Positions 15,866 through 24,234 of a stretch of 46,565 bases of DNA are shown piece by piece. The position numbers were made by a program, and so were the translations under genes. Each line of letters opens with the position of its first letter. Position 1 is the first letter of the stretch. This DNA comes from Flavobacteriaceae bacterium UBA5950 (GTDB lineage Bacteria; Bacteroidota; Bacteroidia; Flavobacteriales; Flavobacteriaceae). The stretch lies in NCBI GenBank assembly GCA_002430545.1, contig DJCM01000002.1, positions 1 through 46,565 of the forward strand, read 5' to 3'. Under the pieces are notes generated by a model that had not been told where the DNA came from, ran no database searches, and worked only from the letters and a program-made list of their open reading frames with translations.

Positions 15866-16979
15866 GAAACAAGTCTGCAGAAATCCCATCAGCCAAAAAT
15901 GCACCACTTCGAGTGGTTTTTAAAGCATTGTTTTCAATATGCAACAATCCTTCGTCTAAAAATCGTTTGGCTTGCTCCTCAAGATGCTGCCGATAACGCA
16001 GTCCCAAATTGCTTTCCATTGCCTTTAAAGACACACCCCAAGATGCGCGTAACCCAATCATAATCGATTCGTTGTATCGATCAATTACACTCAACTTTTC
16101 TATCGTTTGTGGCAGCTCGCCCTGTGTTATCTTTTGCATATAATTTGCATTATTGCTCACATTCCAATATCGATGAACGCCATCAAACCCATGTGCTGAG
16201 GGACCAATACCTAAGTAGGTTTTGCCTTGCCAATAACCAGTATTGTTGAGCGAATGATACCCCGGTTTTCCAAAACTTGATAATTCATAATGATCATAAC
16301 CCCTGGCAGTTAGGGTGTCAACCAAATAATTGAACTGCGCCTCTACAAGCTGTTCGTCCAAAAGAGAAACAACCCCCTTGTGTACAAAACGTTCAAGAGC
16401 TGTTTTAGGCTCAAGGGTAAGTGCGTATGATGAAATGTGTGGCACATCTAGTTGAAGGGCATAATCAAGATTTTGTTTCCAATCATCTAGCGTGGTATTC
16501 GGATTGCCAAAAAGCAGGTCAATCGATAGGTTATTAAAAATTGCTTTTGCATCCTGCACTGAAGAAATGGCTTGACTGCCATTGTGTGCGCGATTCATCA
16601 GGGTTAACTCATCATCCAAAAACGATTGCACGCCTATCGATAGGCGATTGATGCCTAGCTTTTCAATGTCACTCATATACCCTTTGGTTAAATCATCGGG
16701 GTTGGCTTCAAGGGTGATTTCGGGGTTTTTCACAAGGTCATAATACTGATTCACTTCATCGATCAATAATTGGAGTTGTGCAGGGCTAAGCACAGATGGT
16801 GTTCCTCCACCAAAATAGACTGTCTCAATAGGGACTTTAGCATCTTGTTTTCGCAGTCGAATTTCCTGTTGAATTGCAGCCACCATATCATCAGCATAGC
16901 GCATCGAAGTCGAAAAATGGAAGTTGCAATAATGACATGCCTTTTTACAAAAAGGGATATGTAGATATAGTCCCGACAT
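15837..16979 (-). CDS. hemW: HemW-type radical SAM protein (coproporphyrinogen III oxidase-like)
   Basis: 380 residues starting MSGLYLHIPFCKKACHYCNF. Cys11, Cys15 and Cys18 form the radical-SAM CxxxCxxC cluster motif. VYFGGGTPSVLS and LTLEANPDDLTKGY are typical of the HemN/HemW family, and a C-terminal HemN domain follows. HemW is thought to insert haem into proteins rather than oxidise coproporphyrinogen. ATG at 16979 is preferred; an upstream in-frame ATG at 17180 would add 67 unrelated residues lying over ruvC. The gene begins one base after the ruvC stop. Confidence 0.93.
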   Translation of the reverse strand: MSGLYLHIPFCKKACHYCNFHFSTSMRYADDMVAAIQQEIRLRKQDAKVPIETVYFGGGTPSVLSPAQLQLLIDEVNQYYDLVKNPEITLEANPDDLTKGYMSDIEKLGINRLSIGVQSFLDDELTLMNRAHNGSQAISSVQDAKAIFNNLSIDLLFGNPNTTLDDWKQNLDYALQLDVPHISSYALTLEPKTALERFVHKGVVSLLDEQLVEAQFNYLVDTLTARGYDHYELSSFGKPGYHSLNNTGYWQGKTYLGIGPSAHGFDGVHRYWNVSNNANYMQKITQGELPQTIEKLSVIDRYNESIMIGLRASWGVSLKAMESNLGLRYRQHLEEQAKRFLDEGLLHIENNALKTTRSGAFLADGISADLFLIDLLGASS

Positions 16980-16980
16980 G

Positions 16981-17547
16981 CTATTTCTTAACGCGATGTG
17001 CCTCTTGTTTGACAAAGGAGCCCCAACCCGAATAGGTTTTTCCAGATTCCTGAGCAGGGTTGAAAAAGTGACAGACAGCAGCTGCCAACCCATCTGTGGC
17101 ATCAAGGTTTTTGGGTAGGGTTTTGAGATCCACCAGTTGTTGAAGCATTCGAGCAACCTGCTCTTTAGAGGCGTTTCCATTGCCTGTGATAGCCATTTTT
17201 ATTTTTCTGGGGGAATACTCGGTCATTGCCAACTCCCGTGACAATCCAGCAGCCATAGCAACCCCTTGTGCGCGACCCAACTTCAACATCGACTGAACAT
17301 TTTTTCCAAAAAAAGGTGCTTCCAAAGCCATTTCATCTGGGTGAAATTTATCAATGATCTCGATGGTCTTTTCAAAAATCTTTTGCAAACGCAAATAGTG
17401 ATTTTCTTTAGAATTCATCACTAGTTCATCCATGTGAAGAAGCTTCATTTTTTTTCCATCGACTGTGATAAGACCATACCCCATTATCGTTGTTCCTGGG
17501 TCAACACCAAGAATGATGCGTTTCGAGCTAGAGATTGTTTCTTTCAT
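16981..17547 (-). CDS. ruvC: Holliday-junction endonuclease RuvC
   Basis: 188 residues with the RNase-H-like fold of RuvC: ILGVDPGTTIMGYGLI (first catalytic Asp at 16), MALEAPFFGKNVQS (catalytic Glu), EYSPRKIKMAITGNGNASKE and the C-terminal acidic pair in NLDATDGLAAAVCH. It cuts Holliday junctions with RuvAB. All acidic catalytic residues appear present. It is immediately upstream of hemW and 12 bases after the TonB-like lipoprotein gene. Confidence 0.96.
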   Translation of the reverse strand: MKETISSSKRIILGVDPGTTIMGYGLITVDGKKMKLLHMDELVMNSKENHYLRLQKIFEKTIEIIDKFHPDEMALEAPFFGKNVQSMLKLGRAQGVAMAAGLSRELAMTEYSPRKIKMAITGNGNASKEQVARMLQQLVDLKTLPKNLDATDGLAAAVCHFFNPAQESGKTYSGWGSFVKQEAHRVKK

Positions 17548-17559
17548 TGTTTGATCATA

Positions 17560-18000
17560 TCAGTTTTGAAGTAGAATAGGTATGCGAAACTGCACTTGGG
17601 CAGTAACCCCTACATTGGTTTTTGTTGCTGGGCTTACAATTGGTAGTTCATCAATGGCTGTTTGCATGGCTTGCAGAATTGCCTTGTCTGTGGCAGGATC
17701 TATTCCTTTGAACAGCACTTTTCCACCTTGATCAACTTCTACATAAAGAATCACAGATTTTGGCGCATTGGCTTGAAGTGGTAAAGGATTTTCTGTAAAA
17801 GCCATGCTAATCGATCGAGAAATCGATGCCTGGAAACAATCCCATTGATCGGTAGTCGTTTCTCTACTCTCGCATCCAGGATATACAGGAGGTTGATCTG
17901 TTGATTGCCAAGCAGTGTTGGGCTTGCGAATTTGCTCTTCATCAGTTTGGTTGCAGGAATTCGCCAATATCAGTATCCAAATAAATAATGCCCTAAACAT
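17560..18000 (-). CDS. TonB-like C-terminal-domain lipoprotein
   Basis: 146 residues with a lipoprotein signal peptide (MFRALFIWILILANSC, Cys16). QPPVYPGCES recalls the PVFPGC motif found at the start of Bacteroidota TonB-like domains. The C-terminal part (VILYVEVDQGGKVLFKGID and a final VGVTAQVQFRIPI) resembles the TonB beta-strand domain. There is no Pro-rich periplasm-spanning region, so it is not a classical energy-transducing TonB. Likely periplasmic-face lipoprotein of unknown role, transcribed with ruvC-hemW. Confidence 0.72.
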   Translation of the reverse strand: MFRALFIWILILANSCNQTDEEQIRKPNTAWQSTDQPPVYPGCESRETTTDQWDCFQASISRSISMAFTENPLPLQANAPKSVILYVEVDQGGKVLFKGIDPATDKAILQAMQTAIDELPIVSPATKTNVGVTAQVQFRIPILLQN

Positions 18001-18084
18001 TGGTCATGAAAAGTACAAAAAAAATTATAGAATCATTTGCATACTACTCCCACTTCGCTAATTTAGCATCTCCTATTTTATACC

Positions 18085-18579
18085 ATGGACATTATACTAC
18101 TCATTTTTGGTGGTCTGCTGATATTGTTGGGCGTAGCAGGCAGTTTTTTACCCATCATCCCAGGGCCAGTTTGCAGTTGGCTGGGCTTACTTGTACTCCA
18201 TCTAACAGACAGTGTTCCATCAAACACAACCTTTTTGACACTCACATTCACTATCGCTTTTGTCATTTTTTTACTCGATGCTTTACTTCCAGTATGGGGT
18301 ACAAAAAAACTAGGTGGTACACGAATGGGTACCATTGGTTCGGGCATTGGTCTTCTCATCGGATTTTTCTTTGGGCCAATCGGACTGGTTTTTGGTCCTT
18401 TTGTAGGAGCATTAGCTGGTGAGCTAACGCAAAATTCAGACTTCAAAAAAGCTGTTCGTGCTGCCTTTGGTTCTTTGATGGGATTTTTAGCCGGGACAAT
18501 GATGAAGTTTACCCTTGCAGTCGTTTATTTAGTCCTGTTTGTCAATATTTTTTGGAAACACAAAGAGTTGTTTTTTTAA
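18085..18579 (+). CDS. DUF456 membrane protein
   Basis: 164 residues with about five hydrophobic helices, rich in glycine. Repeated motifs such as LLGVAGSFLPIIPGPV and GLLIGFFFGPIGLVFGPFVG define the DUF456 family. Function is unknown. It is transcribed divergently from the TonB-like gene with an 84-base gap and stands alone. A weak inverted repeat (18597-18604 with 18630-18637) lies after it but has a long loop, so I do not call a terminator. Confidence 0.85.
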   Translation: MDIILLIFGGLLILLGVAGSFLPIIPGPVCSWLGLLVLHLTDSVPSNTTFLTLTFTIAFVIFLLDALLPVWGTKKLGGTRMGTIGSGIGLLIGFFFGPIGLVFGPFVGALAGELTQNSDFKKAVRAAFGSLMGFLAGTMMKFTLAVVYLVLFVNIFWKHKELFF

Positions 18580-18668
18580 AAAAGCCCCGGCAATCTAAAG
18601 TTCTAATCAAATCACAATACTATACTTAAAAAAGAACTTTTCAATGCGTGGAATTGTTTATTGCTACC

Positions 18669-20771
18669 TTAAAAATAGTCGAATCTATTATCAACCACTT
18701 CATAATGATCGCGAATGATCTCGTCTATCAATGGTCGAAGACGGTTCAAAACGTTTTCATTTAACGAACTCGAGTAACCATCGTATGAGGGCAATTGTGT
18801 TGATTCTTCAAATAAATCAACTTCTAAGACAAATATTCCTTGTTTTCCCTGTATCAATGCCGAGGTCTGATTCATTTCAAGTGAAAAACCTGACCCCACT
18901 ACAAATGGCTCTGTCCCTGCACCAGCTATTGAGCCTGCTGCTGCATTGATCGCTGATGAGGTTAAAATACTTTGTCCATAATCCTCTGCAAGTGTTGCAA
19001 GTGATACATCACTGCCATATTTCGAAAGGAGAAGATCATGCTTTTTGTCTTGCATTAATTTAGCTTGTACAGCGCTTCTTGCATCTTCTACGCTTGAAGT
19101 TCCAGCTGATGATTTTTCTATCAATTTAGCAACAACATATCCACCACCAAGAAGGTCAAATCGTTTGATATCACTCACGCTTGTTTCTTCTTCAAAAGAC
19201 CATTTCACAATGGTACGCTGAACTCCAAGACCTGGGATGCTCTCATCCATAAGCTTCAAATTGGATCCATTACGCAAATCGTAACCTAATGACTCTGATG
19301 CAGTTGAAAATCCGTTTTTCTTACTCTCTATTTCAAACTCTGTAGCCAATCGAAAAACTTCGTTGCTCGTAGATTCAGATGGTACAATTTTTTTGACAAC
19401 AGAAGCAATTAAGACTACATCTTCTTTTTCCTGTACCTCAATCACATGATAACCAAAATCTGTTTCAACGACGCCTATTGAACCAGTTGGTTTTGAAAAC
19501 ACAAAATCATTAAACGCCTCAACCATATCACCACGTCTAAAAAATCCAAGATCACCACCTCTATTTTTGGATGGCCCATCAGAATAAGTTCTTGCCAACT
19601 CGGCGAAGTCAGAACCATTGGAACGCACCAAACGAAGTACGCGATAAGCCTCTTTTCTTGCTTCGTTTTTTGTTCTAATCACATCGCTAGATGCACTCTG
19701 TGACCCTTCATAAGCAATCAGTATGTGACGTGCTTTCACAGAACCTCCTCGATCGAAATCCATCATGCGAGATAGCTTAAACTGATTTCCATCTTTATAT
19801 GGTCCGAAAACTTCTCCTTCTTTTAGGTCGAAAAGTGTATTTGCGTAGGTGCCTAGTTGGGCTCTGGTTTTATAAGTCTCATCATATGCAGTTTCTGAAT
19901 ATTCGGTAATAAACTCCTTTACATTATCTGTCTGGGAGAATGATGGTAAAGTTTCTTCAGCCTCACTAACTTCATTAAATATGACCTGAGGTTCGAGTAA
20001 TTTTTTGAGCTCGTTTTCGATTTCCAAATTGTCTTCTACAGAGGCTGTTTCATCAAAAACCACATACTGAATCGATCGGCTTTCTTCCACTTCAAATTCT
20101 TCTTCGTTAGAATTGATGTATTTTTTGATGTCTCGATCTGAAATCGTCACCAAACTATCTGGAATAGAGCTGTATGGCACTTTTACAAAAGATATACTAA
20201 TCTTATCATTTTCGAGTTTGTGTTCTGTTTTTCCATCAAATGAAGTGTGATAAATGCCAGCTTGAATCATGGTGTTGTACAACTGTCTGCTGATGGTGCT
20301 TCGTATTGATTCTTCCTGTAGCTGCCATTGGCTGTATACCTCAGGATTGTTTCTCTTGCTGTCATTGATAAAATCAGTAAAAGCAACGACATCAAATTCA
20401 CCTAATGCGTTTTGAAAACGGCTGTCTTGTCTAAATCCAGGAGAATTGGTAATAAAATTTTCAACATGGCTTCGACCCACTTCAAGACCAAGTTCTTCTT
20501 GCAATTGGCTGAACGAATATTCGGCTACAATTTGGTTCCAAACAGTATTGGCTGCTTGCACATTACTCATCCCTGTATTTCGTTCAACAGCATCCACGCG
20601 CCTGCTAAACTGTTCGATGGTTATTTCCTCATCTCCAACAATAGCGACTGGTTCTTGGCTGATAGTTCCAGCGCCGTCAAAAACACCTGAAATGACAAAC
20701 GCAAATAGTGCCATTCCAATTACTAGTATTAGTACGATTGATTTTTCTCGAATTTTACCTAAAATCGCCAT
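18669..20771 (-). CDS. PpiD/SurA-like periplasmic peptidyl-prolyl isomerase
   Basis: 700 residues. An N-terminal anchor helix (about residues 13-30, IVLILVIGMALFAFVISGVF) is followed by a SurA-N-like chaperone region. A parvulin rotamase domain (ARHILIAYEGS, YSDGPSKNRGGDLGFFRRGD, EVQEKEDVV) lies near residues 345-450. A long C-terminal region has parvulin-like features but no clear second active site. The layout matches PpiD, which helps fold outer-membrane proteins leaving the Sec channel. It is the last gene of the envelope unit starting at coaX, 69 bases after the CorC-like gene. Confidence 0.9.
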   Translation of the reverse strand: MAILGKIREKSIVLILVIGMALFAFVISGVFDGAGTISQEPVAIVGDEEITIEQFSRRVDAVERNTGMSNVQAANTVWNQIVAEYSFSQLQEELGLEVGRSHVENFITNSPGFRQDSRFQNALGEFDVVAFTDFINDSKRNNPEVYSQWQLQEESIRSTISRQLYNTMIQAGIYHTSFDGKTEHKLENDKISISFVKVPYSSIPDSLVTISDRDIKKYINSNEEEFEVEESRSIQYVVFDETASVEDNLEIENELKKLLEPQVIFNEVSEAEETLPSFSQTDNVKEFITEYSETAYDETYKTRAQLGTYANTLFDLKEGEVFGPYKDGNQFKLSRMMDFDRGGSVKARHILIAYEGSQSASSDVIRTKNEARKEAYRVLRLVRSNGSDFAELARTYSDGPSKNRGGDLGFFRRGDMVEAFNDFVFSKPTGSIGVVETDFGYHVIEVQEKEDVVLIASVVKKIVPSESTSNEVFRLATEFEIESKKNGFSTASESLGYDLRNGSNLKLMDESIPGLGVQRTIVKWSFEEETSVSDIKRFDLLGGGYVVAKLIEKSSAGTSSVEDARSAVQAKLMQDKKHDLLLSKYGSDVSLATLAEDYGQSILTSSAINAAAGSIAGAGTEPFVVGSGFSLEMNQTSALIQGKQGIFVLEVDLFEESTQLPSYDGYSSSLNENVLNRLRPLIDEIIRDHYEVVDNRFDYF

Positions 20772-20840
20772 GAGTTATTTTTTTTGATAGATGGCGAAAA
20801 TACAACTTCTTTGGTTGAAAAAAAAGATGTTTACAAGGTG

Positions 20841-22103
20841 TTATGTAGCAAGGATTTTAATAAGTTCAATTTTGCTTGCTGTTACCTTTTGGATTTCAAA
20901 TTCGTATTCACCAATTTCTACGATTTCGCCTTTTTTAGGGATACTTTGCGTGTGATGAACGATGAAACCCCCTAAAGTTTCATATTGATCATCTTCTATC
21001 AAGTCGAGCTTGTATTTGTCGTTGAGGTAATCGACCTCTAGTCTCGCCGAAAGCAGATAATCGCCAGATTCCAACTTTAACTCGATTAAATCGACCTGAT
21101 CGTATTCATCTTCTATTTCTCCAAACAACTCCTCAACGATGTCTTCTAAGGTGATCATTCCGGCTGTACCACCATATTCGTCAAGCACTATGGCAATGCT
21201 TTTTCGCTTTTTGGTAAGAGAATTTAAAATATCCTTAATCAACATCGATTCTGGTACAAATTCAACAGGATGTGTAATCGAGCGAATATTTTTTGGCTTC
21301 TTAAACAAGTCAAATGCATGAACATATCCAACCACATTGTCTAGGTTTCCCTTATAAACCAAAATTTTTGAAAAACCAGTGCTTGAAAAAAGGCTAATAA
21401 GTTCCTTGTTGGACACATAACGATCGACAGCAGTTACTTCAGCTCTAGGAACCATAATTTCTCTCGCTTTTAGATCGTTGAATGTCAATGCATTGTGGAA
21501 AATTTGCACCTCACTGTCGAGCTCTTCATCATCTGTTGATTCGACCTGTTCACTCACATATTCTTCGAGATCTACTCTGGAAAAAGCTGTTGGGATATGA
21601 TCCTCACTCGTTTTAAAAAAGCGTTTTAGAATGACATTGGAAAACCACAAAAATGCATCTGTCAAAGGACTCAATATATGATAAAAGAAGACTGTTGGGA
21701 TTGCAAAAAATTGCAGCAAAGCATTGGCATAAATCTGAAACACAACTTTGGGCAAAAATTCTGCAGTAATCAAAATTACCACTGCAGAAATAACAGTTTG
21801 TATAAAAACGGTCGAAAGCGTTAAATCATCAACCCCCACCATATCAGGGTAGATTTTAGAGATGATGAAGTCTCCCATAAACAATCCATAAATGACCAAC
21901 GCGATATTGTTTCCAACCAAAGTGGTTGCAATGAATTTTGAAGGGTTTTTGGTGATGTTTGCCAAGGCAGAGGACACTAGCCCAGGTTGTTTGATTTGCA
22001 ATGCCAAGCGCACTCTATTTGAGGATACAAAAGCAATTTCCATCCCCGAAAAAAAAGCAGATAGCATCAAGCAACCAAAAATGACAAACAGCTCAGAGGT
22101 CAT
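20841..22103 (-). CDS. CNNM/CorC (hemolysin-type) membrane protein, possibly GldE-like
   Basis: 420 residues: an N-terminal DUF21/CNNM membrane domain with four helices (MTSELFVIFGCLMLSAFFSG to about residue 170), a pair of CBS domains (REIMVPRAEVTAVDR; IAIVLDEYGGTAGMITLEDI) and a C-terminal CorC/HlyC domain (about 330-420). In Flavobacterium a protein of this family, GldE, is linked to gliding. The family more generally handles Mg2+/Co2+ export. Which applies here cannot be decided from sequence. Its ATG overlaps the stop of the small membrane-protein gene by four bases. Confidence 0.88.
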   Translation of the reverse strand: MTSELFVIFGCLMLSAFFSGMEIAFVSSNRVRLALQIKQPGLVSSALANITKNPSKFIATTLVGNNIALVIYGLFMGDFIISKIYPDMVGVDDLTLSTVFIQTVISAVVILITAEFLPKVVFQIYANALLQFFAIPTVFFYHILSPLTDAFLWFSNVILKRFFKTSEDHIPTAFSRVDLEEYVSEQVESTDDEELDSEVQIFHNALTFNDLKAREIMVPRAEVTAVDRYVSNKELISLFSSTGFSKILVYKGNLDNVVGYVHAFDLFKKPKNIRSITHPVEFVPESMLIKDILNSLTKKRKSIAIVLDEYGGTAGMITLEDIVEELFGEIEDEYDQVDLIELKLESGDYLLSARLEVDYLNDKYKLDLIEDDQYETLGGFIVHHTQSIPKKGEIVEIGEYEFEIQKVTASKIELIKILAT

Positions 22104-22300
22104 TTCTGATTTTGATTTCTACTTTCAAATTTTTTACGATACTTACGTCGGAAGAAAAACATTCCAAAAGCAGCAGCTCCCAATATACAGGAGATATAAA
22201 AACGCTGATTCATACTTTGAATGTTTACAATGGCCTCGATGATAAATACGAAACCAAAAAACAAATACATTTTTTCTGAAAATCTGTGAAACTTATTCAT
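22100..22300 (-). CDS. Small two-helix membrane protein, unknown
   Basis: 66 residues: a positively charged start (MNKFHRFSEK), two hydrophobic stretches (about 11-28 and 33-51) and a strongly basic C-terminal tail (FFRRKYRKKFESRNQNQK). I do not recognise the family. It is certainly part of the operon: its ATG abuts the lptC stop and its TGA overlaps the ATG of the CorC-like gene. The basic tail should lie in the cytoplasm. It may assist a neighbouring envelope protein, but this is only inferred from position. Confidence 0.75.
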   Translation of the reverse strand: MNKFHRFSEKMYLFFGFVFIIEAIVNIQSMNQRFYISCILGAAAFGMFFFRRKYRKKFESRNQNQK

Positions 22301-22849
22301 TTAATCTATGTTTTCGTCTTTCACTAGAATATTACCCCTTATCATTCCTGTCATCAGTTTTTGAAATGAGCGATTGGCATCCAATCGAACTGCTTTGATG
22401 TCATATGAACTGTTGGTAAAAGTAAAATTTTTTTCTGTGAACAACCACTCTTTGCCCGCATCCCAGTACAATTGACTTGTGTTCAACTTTGTTCCTGTTG
22501 TATCAGAAATGACAACATTGCCTCTCAGGTCAATGATTTCTGTTTTGGGATAATAGATCCCATAATCCGATCGAATAAAAGTGATTTCACCTCGATCTCC
22601 ATACAAAGTGGCATCTAACCCCTCAGGGAACTCCGAATAAGGAAATTTTTGATTTGTAAAATCAATATTTACAGGGGCAATGAGCTCTGCTTCTTTGCGA
22701 GCAGAGTCAGAGTAAATCAAGTGGAGATCTTCTGTAATACCAACTGGTATCTCATCAAATTTATTCATCTGTTGCACAGCTGAAAACTGATCTGTGCAAC
22801 TTGCAAACATCACTGCAACCAAAAGAACAAGATACCTCCCGGTAGTCAT
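22301..22849 (-). CDS. lptC: LptC, LPS-export periplasmic protein
   Basis: 182 residues, lipoprotein-like in this phylum: the signal peptide ends LVAVMFASC with a Cys in a lipobox (FASC). The mature protein has the LptC/OstA beta-jellyroll pattern, e.g. FPYSEFPEGLDATLYGDRGE and IDLRGNVVISDTTGTKLNTS. LptC receives lipopolysaccharide from LptBFG and passes it to LptA. The start at 22849 gives a proper signal peptide; a longer frame would overlap the TPR gene. It lies 4 bases after that gene and directly abuts the small membrane-protein gene. Confidence 0.9.
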   Translation of the reverse strand: MTTGRYLVLLVAVMFASCTDQFSAVQQMNKFDEIPVGITEDLHLIYSDSARKEAELIAPVNIDFTNQKFPYSEFPEGLDATLYGDRGEITFIRSDYGIYYPKTEIIDLRGNVVISDTTGTKLNTSQLYWDAGKEWLFTEKNFTFTNSSYDIKAVRLDANRSFQKLMTGMIRGNILVKDENID

Positions 22850-22853
22850 GTGC

Positions 22854-24233
22854 TTATAAGTTGGGAACAGTAACAGATGATCGAATCCAACAGTCAAACG
22901 TGATCACCTCACCAGCCTTTCCTTGTGTAAAGATATCGGTTTTGGAAGGTGCTCGTCCACTATAACTCGCTTCGAGTTTTTGGGATGTTTTCTTTAAGGA
23001 TGGATCAACAGAAACTGCTCGACGTGCCGTTTGGGCTGCCAACCAATATACTGCTTGTTTTTCAAACTGATTGTTCCCACAGTCATTGGCACTATCGGCA
23101 TACAAACCTGCTATCAAAATATATGCTTTACCCATCGATGGTTTGTTCGACAAGGCTTGGTTTGCATATTTTCTCGCTTGGCTTTTCAAACCTCTTTTCT
23201 TGAGTTTTGAAGCGATTTTGTACATTATTTCTGCCTTTCTGTAAGTATCTGTTTCTAGTTTGAGGGACTCCTCATAGAAGGTAATTGCTTCAGTTGTGTT
23301 TCCAGCCTTATCCTTTAAGATACCCAAATAATAAGCAGAATCTGCAGAGGGGCTTAGGCTGTGAAGAGCTTCGACAAGCTCAACAAACAATTGGTCGTCT
23401 GAACACTCTTTGGCATCCATACGACTTGCTGCACGCTTGAGCCATTTCTCATCCGATTTGTTTTCATCAAAGTTTGATCGATACAATGGAATCAGGTTTT
23501 CACATGACGCTTCTTGCGAAATCATGGCATCTAGATTGTTGGCATAAGTTGAATTGGCGCGTGAATTGATCTCAGCAACGCGTTTACTTCGTTTATCTCT
23601 CGAGGTCAAGCTTTCGCCAGCATCTTCCTTTTTTATGATTCGATCAAGTGTTTTGGAGAGTTTTTGATTTTCAATATTAAATTTTTCAGATACATCCTCA
23701 AACTTTGAAAACAAAACATCCATGGTCACATTGTCTTCTCCGTTTTTATACATGGTGTATAAAGTCTTAAAGTAATTGTAGAGTGCTTTTGGATTGTTAA
23801 AACTCTCAACATCAGATAAGTACGCCTGGTCAAAAATTGCATATATCTCTGCTAACGGAGCTGTTTCATGCTCAAACATAGACTGTGCTTTAGCAGCCAA
23901 AATTTTCCCTTGTTGCGATTTTCCTCTTCTGTCTGTAGGGAAATATTTTAGCCAATCGTCGTAGAGAGACGCCAACATTGTTTTGAACTCTGCGTTATCC
24001 TCAGTGTTTTTGATTTTGTGGTTGAGGATGCGTTCTCCATAAATATATGTCGCCTCGTTCAACTCTGGGCAATGGGTTTTTACTTCGAGCCAAGGTGTAT
24101 AGGCTGAATCGTAATTTTTGACTTTTGCAAACTCGGCAAAAATGCTGAGGTTGGCTGGACAATCTGCTGGGGATTGTGCAGATAGTGTTCCAAATGAATA
24201 AGTGAGTAATATTATTAAAGTAAATTTTTTCAT
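22854..24233 (-). CDS. TPR-repeat periplasmic protein, unknown
   Basis: 459 residues with a Sec signal peptide (MKKFTLIILLTYSFGTLSAQ) and several tetratricopeptide-like helical pairs. The clearest are in the C-terminal half: SADSAYYLGILKDKAGNTTE, ITFYEESLKLETDTYRKAEI and LKSQARKYANQALSNKPSMG. The ATG at 24233 is chosen because it gives the signal peptide; an in-frame ATG at 24332 lies inside the upstream gene. In Flavobacteriia this protein sits between an OmpP1/FadL-like porin and lptC, as here, but its job is unknown. TPR arrays usually bind partner proteins. Confidence 0.85.
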   Translation of the reverse strand: MKKFTLIILLTYSFGTLSAQSPADCPANLSIFAEFAKVKNYDSAYTPWLEVKTHCPELNEATYIYGERILNHKIKNTEDNAEFKTMLASLYDDWLKYFPTDRRGKSQQGKILAAKAQSMFEHETAPLAEIYAIFDQAYLSDVESFNNPKALYNYFKTLYTMYKNGEDNVTMDVLFSKFEDVSEKFNIENQKLSKTLDRIIKKEDAGESLTSRDKRSKRVAEINSRANSTYANNLDAMISQEASCENLIPLYRSNFDENKSDEKWLKRAASRMDAKECSDDQLFVELVEALHSLSPSADSAYYLGILKDKAGNTTEAITFYEESLKLETDTYRKAEIMYKIASKLKKRGLKSQARKYANQALSNKPSMGKAYILIAGLYADSANDCGNNQFEKQAVYWLAAQTARRAVSVDPSLKKTSQKLEASYSGRAPSKTDIFTQGKAGEVITFDCWIRSSVTVPNL

Positions 24234-24234
24234 T

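Noticed and set aside
16980..17180. A 67-residue N-terminal extension for hemW
   Set aside because: It lies over the ruvC coding region in another frame. The conserved protein begins MSGLYLHIPFC at 16979.
18000..18422. A 140-residue plus-strand frame overlapping the start of the DUF456 gene
   Set aside because: It overlaps the clear DUF456 protein in another frame, has no membrane or domain logic and no homologous feel, so it is a shadow frame.
18597..18637. Inverted repeat AAAGTTCT/AGAACTTT after DUF456 as a terminator
   Set aside because: Only 8 bp of stem with a loop of about 25 bases and no T run in the right place.
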